Positions 54,599 through 61,746 of a DNA stretch of 64,000 bases are shown piece after piece. The translations under genes were made by a program, and so were the position numbers. Below the pieces are notes generated by a model, which did not search any database, was not told where the DNA came from, and saw only the letters and a program-made list of their open reading frames with translations. Numbering within the stretch: position 1 is the first letter of the stretch; every line of letters starts with the position of its first letter. This stretch comes from Phycisphaeraceae bacterium (GTDB taxonomy: Bacteria; Planctomycetota; Phycisphaerae; Phycisphaerales; UBA1924): assembly GCA_021299385.1 (NCBI GenBank), contig JAJTGZ010000002.1, forward strand, positions 1 to 64,000. Direction: 5' to 3'.

Positions 54599-55640
54599 CC
54601 GCCGCCACCAACGCCGCCGTCGCACCCGCCGGGTCCGCCGAGCCGCACACCGCCGCGCACACCGCCACCCCCGCGCACCCCGCCGCCCGCAACTGACCGA
54701 CGTTGTCCAGCGTGATCCCCCCGATCGCCAAATGCGGCAGCCGCGCAACCTGCGCATCAGCAAGATACTCCCGCAGATACCCCGGCCCACTGACAACCCT
54801 CGGCTTGGTCGCCGTCGGGAACATCGCCCCCACGCCGCAGTAGTCCGCACCATCCTCAGCCGCGGCACGCGCCTCGCGCAGGTCGTGCGTCGATACACCC
54901 ACCAGCAACCCCTCCCCCGCCAGTTTGCGCACCCCCCACACAGGCACATCCTCCTGCCCAACATGCACACCATCAGCCCCGGCCAGCAACGCAATGTCCG
55001 CCCGATCGTTGATAATCACCGCCACACCCGCGGGCCTGGCAATCTCCACGAGCGCACGCGCACGCCCAAGCAACTCCGCCGAGTCGAGTTCCTTCTCCCG
55101 CAACTGCAAGCACTCAGCACCCCCGGCAATCGCCCCGCGCACCACCTCCTGCCATGGTCGCTTGCACGCCGACTCTGTTACCAGCACGCACACCCCCCAC
55201 TGCCTCGCCCGCACGCCCCCGCCCATCGCCAGCAGCAACCTCTTCTCAACCTCATACGACGCGTACCGCATCTGCTCGACACGCCGGGCCAAGCCCGCGT
55301 CCTTACTCACCCCCGGCATCTTCAAGCACTCTTCGATCACCCGCAGAGCCTCGGTCAATCTCTTGCACGCCGCGCTGGCGACCTGATACAACCCGCTGCG
55401 CCTCCCCTCCGCCTCGGTGCTGATCCCCGTGCCCACATCCCCGGGCGTATCCCGCCACGCCAGCAGCAACGCTGGCTCGCCCACGCCCGCCGCCACCGCC
55501 GCGACCTCATGCCGGAGGCTTTTGAGGCGCCCGCACAAATCCTCGCTCTGGAGGCAGAACCGCGCCACATCCTCCATCACGCGCAGCGCCTCCCGCGCGC
55601 GGTTGAGGTTGGCGTCAAGCATCCGCAGAGCCTGATTCAT
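54585..55640 (-). CDS. thiE: Thiamine phosphate synthase with N-terminal ThiD2-type domain
   Basis: 351 aa from ATG 55640. The first 130 residues are a helical domain (MLDANLNRAREALRVMEDVA, LKSLRHEV) found fused to ThiE in some bacteria. The ThiE barrel starts near 145 with VCVLVTESACKRPWQEVVRG. Its motifs are LQLREKELDSAELLGRA, NDRADIALLAGADGVHVGQE, STHDLREARAAAEDGADYCG and GAMFPTATKPRV, then LPHLAIGGITLDNV. This joins HMP-PP to the thiazole. The start MNQALRMLD is chosen because the 15 residues before it are unrelated. Confidence 0.9.
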   Translation of the reverse strand: MNQALRMLDANLNRAREALRVMEDVARFCLQSEDLCGRLKSLRHEVAAVAAGVGEPALLLAWRDTPGDVGTGISTEAEGRRSGLYQVASAACKRLTEALRVIEECLKMPGVSKDAGLARRVEQMRYASYEVEKRLLLAMGGGVRARQWGVCVLVTESACKRPWQEVVRGAIAGGAECLQLREKELDSAELLGRARALVEIARPAGVAVIINDRADIALLAGADGVHVGQEDVPVWGVRKLAGEGLLVGVSTHDLREARAAAEDGADYCGVGAMFPTATKPRVVSGPGYLREYLADAQVARLPHLAIGGITLDNVGQLRAAGCAGVAVCAAVCGSADPAGATAALVAAVRGG

Positions 55641-55710
55641 CGCCGATCCTATCGCCCCACGCACGCCGTCTTGCCACGCACCCACCCTGGACGCGGGCTA
55701 ACCTCGTGCG

Positions 55711-56589
55711 ATGGAAGACCTTTCCAGATCCGTCGCCCGCGCCGCCGCCAAAACCGGCCTAGGCAAGCTCAGGCCGACGGCCTGGCTCCGTAGCATCGTC
55801 GAGGTCATCGGCTCCAAAACCATCAGCATTATCGAGCAGGTCGGCGCCACCGCCAACCTCCTGCTGCAGATCATCAAGTGGATCTACCGCTCGATCGTCC
55901 GCCCCAAGGTCCGCATCGGCCGCCCGAACGTGATCGCCCAACTCGTCCGCGTCGGCGTCCGCAGCATGTTCATCGTCTCGCTTGTCTCGGGGTGCGTGGG
56001 CCTCATCCTCGTCCTCCAGATGGCCCCCCCGCTCGACGACTTTGGCCGCAAGGACCTCTCGGCCAACATCCTTGGCGTCTCCGTCCTCCGCGAGCTCGGC
56101 CCGCTCATCGCCGCCATGGTCCTTACAGGCTTCGCCGGCGCCGCCATCGCTGCCGAGCTGGGCACCATGGTCGTCGGCGAAGAGATCGAGGCCCTCGAAG
56201 CCCAGGCCCTCAACCCCATCCGTTTCCTCGTCGTCCCGCGCGTACTCGCAACGATCATCGGCCTAGCCGTGCTCACCGTGCTCAGCAACGTCGTCGCCAT
56301 CCTGTCGGGCTTCGCCGTCGCCGTAACCATCGTCGATATCCCCGGCCAGACCTTCTGGGACAACCTCATGGAGCAGGCCAAGCCCATCGACTTCATCACC
56401 GGCATGACCAAATCCCTCATCTTCGGCCTGCTCATCGGCCTCATCGCATGCAGCAACGGCATGCGCGTAACCGGCGGCGCGGCCGGCGTAGGTAAGGCAA
56501 CCACCCAAACCGTTGTGCAGTCCATCGTCTGCATCGTCATCGCCGACATGATCTTCACCATCCTCTTCTTCGCCCTCAAACTCAACTAG
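55711..56589 (+). CDS. MlaE-family ABC transporter permease
   Basis: 292 aa with five or six membrane helices. The MlaE/YrbE signature region reads RELGPLIAAMVLTGFAGAAIAAELGTMVVGEEIEALEAQALNPI, with typical LVVPRVLATIIGLAVLTVL. MlaE is the permease for phospholipid or sterol transport between membranes in Gram-negative cells. The matching ATPase and MlaD genes are not seen nearby. The N-terminus (1-45) is soluble and helical. It is divergent from thiE, and its transcript probably runs through the next gene-poor region to the terminator at 57229. Confidence 0.88.
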   Translation: MEDLSRSVARAAAKTGLGKLRPTAWLRSIVEVIGSKTISIIEQVGATANLLLQIIKWIYRSIVRPKVRIGRPNVIAQLVRVGVRSMFIVSLVSGCVGLILVLQMAPPLDDFGRKDLSANILGVSVLRELGPLIAAMVLTGFAGAAIAAELGTMVVGEEIEALEAQALNPIRFLVVPRVLATIIGLAVLTVLSNVVAILSGFAVAVTIVDIPGQTFWDNLMEQAKPIDFITGMTKSLIFGLLIGLIACSNGMRVTGGAAGVGKATTQTVVQSIVCIVIADMIFTILFFALKLN

Positions 56590-57008
56590 CCCCGGCTACC
56601 CCGATCAGGCACCCCCAGGCTTGCCCATCTTTACACCCCCAACCAACCTTCCCGACCACCCCCCGCGCCGGGTCGCAAAAAATCCTCAAATCCCTCGAAC
56701 CAAAGCCCCTTGGCAACCGAAGATACCTTCGCTAGAGGCCCACGCAAATCCCGACGGCCACACACGAACCCGTCCAAGATTCCCGCGTCAAGGCCCGTGA
56801 TTTCACCCGTCCTGTCAGCCGTATCTGTTGGAAGTTCTGGCCCGGCCACCTTGGGATGGTCCCAGGCAAACCAGGCCAGAGTGTGCCGTGGGCGACGGCC
56901 TGCGGAAAGAAAGCTGGGCGACCGGCGATCCCCGGTGTCGGCTCGGCAAGGCCACTGCCTGGCACTGTTTGGCACAAAGCCAAACACCCACGCCCGGCAG
57001 GCATTGAA
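56590..57008 (+). ncRNA. Gene-poor transcribed-like region with several hairpins
   Basis: No long gene is convincing here. Local stem-loops are visible: GCCGTGGGCGACGGC (near 56884-56898), ACCGGCGATCCCCGGT (near 56920-56936) and TGTTTGGC-ACAAA-GCCAAACA (near 56966-56986). The region lies between MlaE and the mini-ORF/terminator on the same strand, so it is probably 3' UTR or an unannotated structured RNA. I could not match RNase P, tmRNA, SRP RNA or a riboswitch. Low confidence that it is a discrete RNA. Confidence 0.3.
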
Positions 57009-57023
57009 AAGGAGGTGATCCAG
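57009..57023 (+). promoter_or_regulatory. 15-nt extended Shine-Dalgarno (16S 3'-end complement)
   Basis: AAGGAGGTGATCCAG is the exact complement of the last 15 bases of typical bacterial 16S rRNA (CTGGATCACCTCCTT). The core AGGAGG lies 7 nt before GTG 57023. The rest of a 16S gene is absent, so this is not an rRNA end. Confidence 0.6.
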
Positions 57024-57088
57024 TGCAGAACTCTTTCGGATCATGTTTCGCTGCGAAGTACGCAGGAGGGCTTGGCCTGAAGCCCTAA
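57023..57088 (+). CDS. Putative 21-residue small protein behind extended SD
   Basis: GTG 57023 opens a 21-residue reading frame, MQNSFGSCFAAKYAGGLGLK then P, closed by TAA. It follows the perfect SD at ideal spacing, and a strong intrinsic terminator lies 140 bp downstream. The peptide has no recognised family and no membrane helix, with one Cys. It may be a real small protein, a leader peptide, or a mimic of the anti-SD target. The coding claim rests only on SD strength and spacing. Confidence 0.4.
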   Translation: MQNSFGSCFAAKYAGGLGLKP

Positions 57089-57228
57089 AGCTTCAGAGCC
57101 GCTCGACGGAGCTGGCTTGTTCACACCCCGCGTCGGCCACGGGCCGCACAAAGGGAAACTGAACGGCCCAGCCCTGGAAACAGCTGCGGGTTCATCCCCA
57201 CAGCCAATAACAAAGCATGCCTTCATGC

Positions 57229-57260
57229 ACGGCCCGCGCCCCACAGCGCGGGCCGTTTTT
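57229..57260 (+). terminator. Rho-independent terminator
   Basis: ACGGCCCGCG pairs with CGCGGGCCGT (10 bp, 8-nt loop) followed by a T-tract (TTTTT, 57256-57260). It ends a plus-strand transcript that includes MlaE and/or the mini-ORF. Between it and fliA (57261-57430) I see nothing coding. Confidence 0.9.
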
Positions 57261-57430
57261 ATACGTATCGCACAAGTGTCTTATTCAGAACTCCTCCCCC
57301 GGAACGTTCTGGCGGGGAGGGGCTGGGGTGGGGTTATCCACTTCGGACGCACGAAATTCAGCGGCGATCCATCTCACATCCCCGCGCAGCAAACAACACC
57401 CACCTACGCACACTGTCTACAACCCCAACC

Positions 57431-58468
57431 TCAATCCTCCCGATCATCCGGCTCAAGCTCATCCGTCCGGTTCTGCAACTGGCTCTTGAGCCGTGCCAAA
57501 ATCAGGCTGTGCATCTGGCTCACCCGGCTCTCAGAGAGGTCGAGCGTCGAGCCGATCTCCTTCATCGTCATTTCCTCGTAGTAATAGAGGATCACGATCA
57601 ACCGCTCGGCACGCGACAACCCGCGTGTGAGCATCTCCTTGATGTCCCGCCGTTGCGTCTCCAGCAGCGGGTTCTGCTGCGAGTGGTCCTTGAGCACGTC
57701 GATCTCGGTTACTTCCTTGTTCCCGTCGCTGTTGAACGCCTTGCGGTTCAGCGACACCGTCATCACCGCACCCGAGTCCTTGAGGATCTTCTCCAGGTCC
57801 TCACCCGTCGCCCCTAGCGCCTGTGAAACCTCGTCGTCCGTCGGCGAACGCCCGTTGCGCATCTCAAACTTGTCGCGGATGACCGAGACCTTCGCCGTCC
57901 GGTGCCGAACAAGCCGGGGCACCCAGTCCATCGCACGCAACTCGTCGATGATCGCCCCCTTGATGCGCGTGGCGCTGTACGTCTCAAACTTCACACCCTT
58001 GGCCAGGTCAAACGCATCGATCGCGTCCATGAGCCCAAACTGACCGGCGGACATCAGGTCCCCAACGTCCACCTCATCGGGCAGCCGGGTGTACGTCTTC
58101 TCGGCAATGTACCGCACCAGCGGCAAGTACCGCTCCCAGAAATAGTTCCGTATGTCCGGCCTCTGCGTCTTGGCATACTCCGCCCAGATCTCATTAACCG
58201 GCAACTGGTCAAACTCCACCTTGCTGCAAGCGTTCGCCGCCGTCAGACGCTTGCGCGTCCCACCCTTCATCGCCGGCTTCCCGTTGTTGCTCCCACCCCC
58301 ACCCTTGCCACCGGGCACAACACCCTTGCCAATCGAGGGCTTCACAGGCAGGCCATCCGTCTGCGCAAGAGAACGAACCGCAACAACCCGTGCAGAAGCG
58401 CCCCTACCGGCACCCCCACGCACGGCGGAACTGCGAACACCAACCGCTGAAGCCTTCATCCGAGACAT
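57431..58468 (-). CDS. fliA: RNA polymerase sigma factor FliA (flagellar/WhiG family)
   Basis: 345 aa from ATG 58468, with AAGGAG 7 nt upstream. An N-terminal 90-residue Gly/Ala/Arg/Lys-rich tail is unusual. Region 2 (NEIWAEYAKTQRPDIRNYFW, LPLVRYIAEKTYTRLPDEVD, AGQFGLMDAIDAFDLAKGVK, FETYSATRIKGAIIDELRAM) carries the FliA motif. Regions 3 and 4 follow to LIVILYYYEEMTMKEIGSTL and LSESRVSQMHSLILARLK. The family transcribes late flagellar genes. It is the last gene of the minus-strand flagellar block, downstream of flhA-flhF-flhG and a small membrane gene. Confidence 0.93.
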   Translation of the reverse strand: MSRMKASAVGVRSSAVRGGAGRGASARVVAVRSLAQTDGLPVKPSIGKGVVPGGKGGGGSNNGKPAMKGGTRKRLTAANACSKVEFDQLPVNEIWAEYAKTQRPDIRNYFWERYLPLVRYIAEKTYTRLPDEVDVGDLMSAGQFGLMDAIDAFDLAKGVKFETYSATRIKGAIIDELRAMDWVPRLVRHRTAKVSVIRDKFEMRNGRSPTDDEVSQALGATGEDLEKILKDSGAVMTVSLNRKAFNSDGNKEVTEIDVLKDHSQQNPLLETQRRDIKEMLTRGLSRAERLIVILYYYEEMTMKEIGSTLDLSESRVSQMHSLILARLKSQLQNRTDELEPDDRED

Positions 58469-58811
58469 GGTCGACTCCTTGACCCATCTACACAGCCGGC
58501 AACAACTACCCTGCACAGCCCCGTCGGCCTCCCGGCCTCTAGCACTATGCACGATCCTGTGCCCGCCGCAACCAGAGTGGGCGAATGCCCAGCTCCTGGC
58601 CGCCCGGTGCGCTCAGCACCGAGCTTTGTCGTACACCACCGAGCAAAGGCCCAGAAAAGAGCCCCGCCTGATGGTCCACTTGCCTGTCCGCCCGTCCGTG
58701 GGTTTTCAGACGGATAGAGCGTAACAGCCGAAAAGAAATTTTCAAGTCCTCACACAACTATCAACAAGTCATCCACAATCTACCCACACCGATTGGCACA
58801 GAAACACCCCA
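58469..58811. other. 343-bp spacer upstream of fliA
   Basis: No gene is seen. On the minus strand TTGAAA and TACGCT, 16 nt apart near 58738-58711, are a weak candidate promoter for fliA. The part near 58740-58810 is AT-richer than its surroundings. Confidence 0.3.
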
Positions 58812-59120
58812 TCACCCCGACGCCGGCTCCTCCTGAGCCTCCTTGGCCCTCTGCCCAACCTCCGCCAACGCCTGCTCCGCGGCCAGGCGCGAGGCCTCCT
58901 TCGCCTGCTCGGCACGCTTGAAGATCGTTTCACTGATCACCCCCGTGCTGATCCGCCCGATCACGTACCCCACGACCGAGCAGACGACCATCGCCATGAT
59001 CGCCCTTGGCACCGCCACCTCGATCGGGTTGGAGACCGACATGTTCGCCAGCATCGCCACCACAAACCCCGAAAGGCCCGTGCACGCGGCGATGCACTTG
59101 GTTGCGTCTTGATCGTGCAT
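58812..59120 (-). CDS. Small two-helix membrane protein in flagellar block
   Basis: 102 aa. Two membrane helices (about 12-28, LSGFVVAMLANM...; 38-58, AIMAMVVCSVVGYVIGRIST) and a C-terminal Ala/Glu/Gln/Lys-rich helix (68-100, RAEQAKEASRLAAEQALAEV) that looks like a short coiled coil. It lies between fliA and flhG, on the same strand; a 165-bp gap separates it from flhG. No family is recognised. Position suggests a flagellum- or motility-linked membrane factor, perhaps an adaptor, but this is inferred from context only. Confidence 0.6.
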   Translation of the reverse strand: MHDQDATKCIAACTGLSGFVVAMLANMSVSNPIEVAVPRAIMAMVVCSVVGYVIGRISTGVISETIFKRAEQAKEASRLAAEQALAEVGQRAKEAQEEPASG

Positions 59121-59285
59121 CTGATGATCTTCCTACAACCACCCAGCCCATTGAGTGCGTGCGCACGCACCGCCGGTGGCACTTGAGGTCTTTCGGCCAG
59201 CGTCGGACGCTCCTGAAGCCGCAACTGCCGGGCCAAGCGAAAATTGCCGTTGTTTTTTGCCCGCTGGGCAACCCCACCCCCGACC

Positions 59286-60251
59286 TCAACCCACACGCCC
59301 ACCAACCAAACGGGCCAAACGATCCCAAAACCCGATCGCCGGGGGAAGGCGGTTGGCATCGCGTACGGCCACCTGCAACACCCCTGCCAAGTGCGTCGCC
59401 AACTGCCCCACTGCCAGGCTCGCCCCCGAGGCCGGCGCACCGAGCACAAACGGGCACCTCGCCCGCACCCCCTGCGGCACCGCAACATCCTGCATCAACG
59501 CCCCGGCCAGGGGCAACTGGACCCCCAAAAACCTTGCCCCCACCGCCGAGACGCGACCGGCCACCTCTGCCGCCTCCTGTGGTGAGAGTGCCTGGTTGAC
59601 CACCAGTTGCGGCGGCGCAAAGTTGGTGCCCATCCGCCGGGCCGATTGGCAGAGCGTTTTGATCAGCGCGTACGCATCGGCAATGCTCGTCGGCTCGGGT
59701 GTTACGACCACCAGCGTCAGGTCCGCGCACAACGCGCTGGCCCGCACCAACTGCCCCATCCCCGCGCCGGTATCCAGCAGCACCACATCCGCCCCGGCCA
59801 CGCTTGCACGCAAGTTGCGCAGCAGGGCCACCTGCTGGTGCTCGGGCAGATCGGGCAATCGCCCCATCCCGACCGCACCGGGTATAAGCCGAAACCCTCC
59901 CGGCGCGGCCATCGCCAGTTCTTCAATCGGGCAGGCCGGGTCGAGGGCGGCATCGAGCCTTGCACGCGGCGAAAGCCCGCACAAAACATCCGCGTTGGCC
60001 AGGCCAAAGTCCATGTCCACCAGCGTCGTCCGCACCGACCGCGCCGCCAAGGCCGCCGCCAGGTTCACCGCCAGCGACGTTTTGCCCACACCACCTTTTC
60101 CCGATGTAATCGTAACGATCCTCGGCCCGACCACCGCCGGCGCGTCAATGGGCCACGCCTGCCGGCGTCCCGCCCCGGCCATCGCGCGCAGACGGGCCGC
60201 CTGGTCATCCAAGGCACCCGCCGTGCCCGGGTTGGTCCGCAGGGCCGTCAT
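59286..60251 (-). CDS. flhG: FlhG/FleN-type MinD-family ATPase
   Basis: 321 aa. A deviant Walker A SGKGGVGKTSLAVNLAAALA, then TLVDMDFGLANADVLCGL, DVVLLDTGAGMGQLV and VTPEPTSIADAYALIKTL. This is the ParA/MinD superfamily member that partners FlhF to set flagellar number and position. The C-terminal membrane-targeting helix of MinD is not evident; instead IGFWDRLARLVGGRVG forms a basic amphipathic end. Its start overlaps flhF by 4 bp. The N-terminal 35 residues are extended and Ala/Arg-rich. Confidence 0.92.
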   Translation of the reverse strand: MTALRTNPGTAGALDDQAARLRAMAGAGRRQAWPIDAPAVVGPRIVTITSGKGGVGKTSLAVNLAAALAARSVRTTLVDMDFGLANADVLCGLSPRARLDAALDPACPIEELAMAAPGGFRLIPGAVGMGRLPDLPEHQQVALLRNLRASVAGADVVLLDTGAGMGQLVRASALCADLTLVVVTPEPTSIADAYALIKTLCQSARRMGTNFAPPQLVVNQALSPQEAAEVAGRVSAVGARFLGVQLPLAGALMQDVAVPQGVRARCPFVLGAPASGASLAVGQLATHLAGVLQVAVRDANRLPPAIGFWDRLARLVGGRVG

Positions 60252-61642
60252 GCCGGCAAAGCCCCCTCCAGCACCAGCCGGGCCATCCGCTCGGCCCGCG
60301 TCGGCTCGATGTCGTCGGGCACTTCCTGTCCGGTGGTTACGTAACTCAGCCGCACGGGCAGCTTCGCCTGCACGCGTGCGGTTACATTGACCAGCAGCCC
60401 GAAGTTCACGGCCTCGTCGAGTTTGGTAAAGATCAAATGGTCCGGCTTGAGCCGTGCGAACCGCTCAGCCGCACGCGTCAGGCTCCCCTGCCCGGCGACG
60501 CTCGACAGCACCAAGTGCGTCTGGTCGGGCTGGGCGGCCTCCAAAAACTCGGCCAGTTCATCAAGCCTTGCCGAGTCCCCAGGGGACCGCCCGGCTGTGT
60601 CGATCAAGATCACGTCGCAGTCGGCCAGCTCCGCGCACGCCGAGCGCAACTCCTCGGGCGTCAGCACCACCTTGAGCGGAACGCCGATGATGTTGGCATA
60701 TGTCCGCAGCTGCTCAACGGCGGCGATGCGGTACGTATCACACGTGATCATCCCGACACGCTTGCCGTGCCTGAGTTTGTGCGCCGCGGCGAGTTTGGCC
60801 AGCGTCGTCGTCTTGCCCACACCCGTCGGCCCGACCAGCGCGAGCGTAAACGGCCTTCCAGAGGCCGGCCTTGGCGGTGGAACGTGCAGATTCGCCGAGG
60901 GAAACAGCCCTTCCAGACGCCGGAGCATCCCCTGCCGCACGGCCTGGGCGTCGTTCAGTTCCGCCGGGGTCAGTTCATCGCGCAACTGCCCGACGATCTG
61001 GTCGGCCAGTTCCCGGCTGACCTCCGCCTCGATCAACCTGAGGTAATGGTCAAGCAGCGCCGAGGGCATCGGTGCCGCACCCGTCGGGGTCGTTTGCAGC
61101 ACCTGCCCGACCATGCGCTTGATCGCCGCGAGTTCGTCGCGGAGCGACTCACCCTCGACCGGCACCAGCCTGGGGCCAGGCTTGTCGAGCACGGCGGCCT
61201 CAAGCGCGATCGCCGCGACTTCTTTGGCCGGGTGGGACTGTGCAGGCACGCTGGGTGCAGCCGGGCCGTTGTTAATGCTGGGTTTGGCGGCGTTGCCAAT
61301 GCTGGCCGCATACGCCCGAGCGAACCCCGACCGGGCTGGGGGTGGTGCAGAGGCGGTGGCTGCCGGCATCGCCTCGACCTGCGCACCGACAGCGTTGCCG
61401 ACAGTGGCGCCGACAGCGGCAAGTTGGGGCTGCGCCTGCGGCCTCCGCCGCGGCGGCATGGTGTTGACCCCAATCGTCGCGGTAACCTCTACCTGCGGTC
61501 TGCCGCCAAGGCCAAAGATCGTGCCGACCTTGTAGACGCGGGTGTGGAGGATCACCGCCTCTTTGCCCAGGTCTTTCTTGACCAGCACGAGCGCATCGGC
61601 CATGCTCGGTGCGCGGTACGTCTTCAATCGCATATCTGCCAT
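60248..61642 (-). CDS. flhF: Flagellar SRP-like GTPase FlhF
   Basis: 464 aa from ATG 61642. MRLKTYRAPSMADALVLVKK is the family opening (B domain). A disordered Ala/Pro-rich section lies at about 85-160. The NG domain has GPTGVGKTTTLAKLAAAHKL, DTYRIAAVEQLRTYANIIGV, VILIDTAGRSPGDSARL and FTKLDEAVNFG. FlhF places the flagellar base and acts before FlhG, whose gene overlaps its end. GAGGG lies about 8 nt before this ATG. A second ATG at 61633 is 3 codons further in. A longer reading upstream adds an Arg-rich tail and is unlikely. Confidence 0.93.
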   Translation of the reverse strand: MADMRLKTYRAPSMADALVLVKKDLGKEAVILHTRVYKVGTIFGLGGRPQVEVTATIGVNTMPPRRRPQAQPQLAAVGATVGNAVGAQVEAMPAATASAPPPARSGFARAYAASIGNAAKPSINNGPAAPSVPAQSHPAKEVAAIALEAAVLDKPGPRLVPVEGESLRDELAAIKRMVGQVLQTTPTGAAPMPSALLDHYLRLIEAEVSRELADQIVGQLRDELTPAELNDAQAVRQGMLRRLEGLFPSANLHVPPPRPASGRPFTLALVGPTGVGKTTTLAKLAAAHKLRHGKRVGMITCDTYRIAAVEQLRTYANIIGVPLKVVLTPEELRSACAELADCDVILIDTAGRSPGDSARLDELAEFLEAAQPDQTHLVLSSVAGQGSLTRAAERFARLKPDHLIFTKLDEAVNFGLLVNVTARVQAKLPVRLSYVTTGQEVPDDIEPTRAERMARLVLEGALPA

Positions 61643-61746
61643 CCATGGCCCTCGCAAACGCCGGCGTCCTGCCCGCGCAAGCATGCATCATCGGCCATCG
61701 GTGCGCGATGCGTGCAGACTTGACGCACCACGCGCAACTCGTGCGC

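Noticed and set aside
57007-57032. End of a 16S rRNA gene on the minus strand
   Set aside because: Only about 15 bases match the 16S 3' end. The flanking sequence on the required side is unrelated and soon becomes fliA.
56590-57228. RNase P RNA, tmRNA, SRP RNA or a c-di-GMP/cobalamin riboswitch
   Set aside because: Several hairpins are present, but the conserved cores of these RNAs (for example GAGGAAAGTCCGG, a tag ending in LAA, CACGCACAGGGCAAACC) could not be found.
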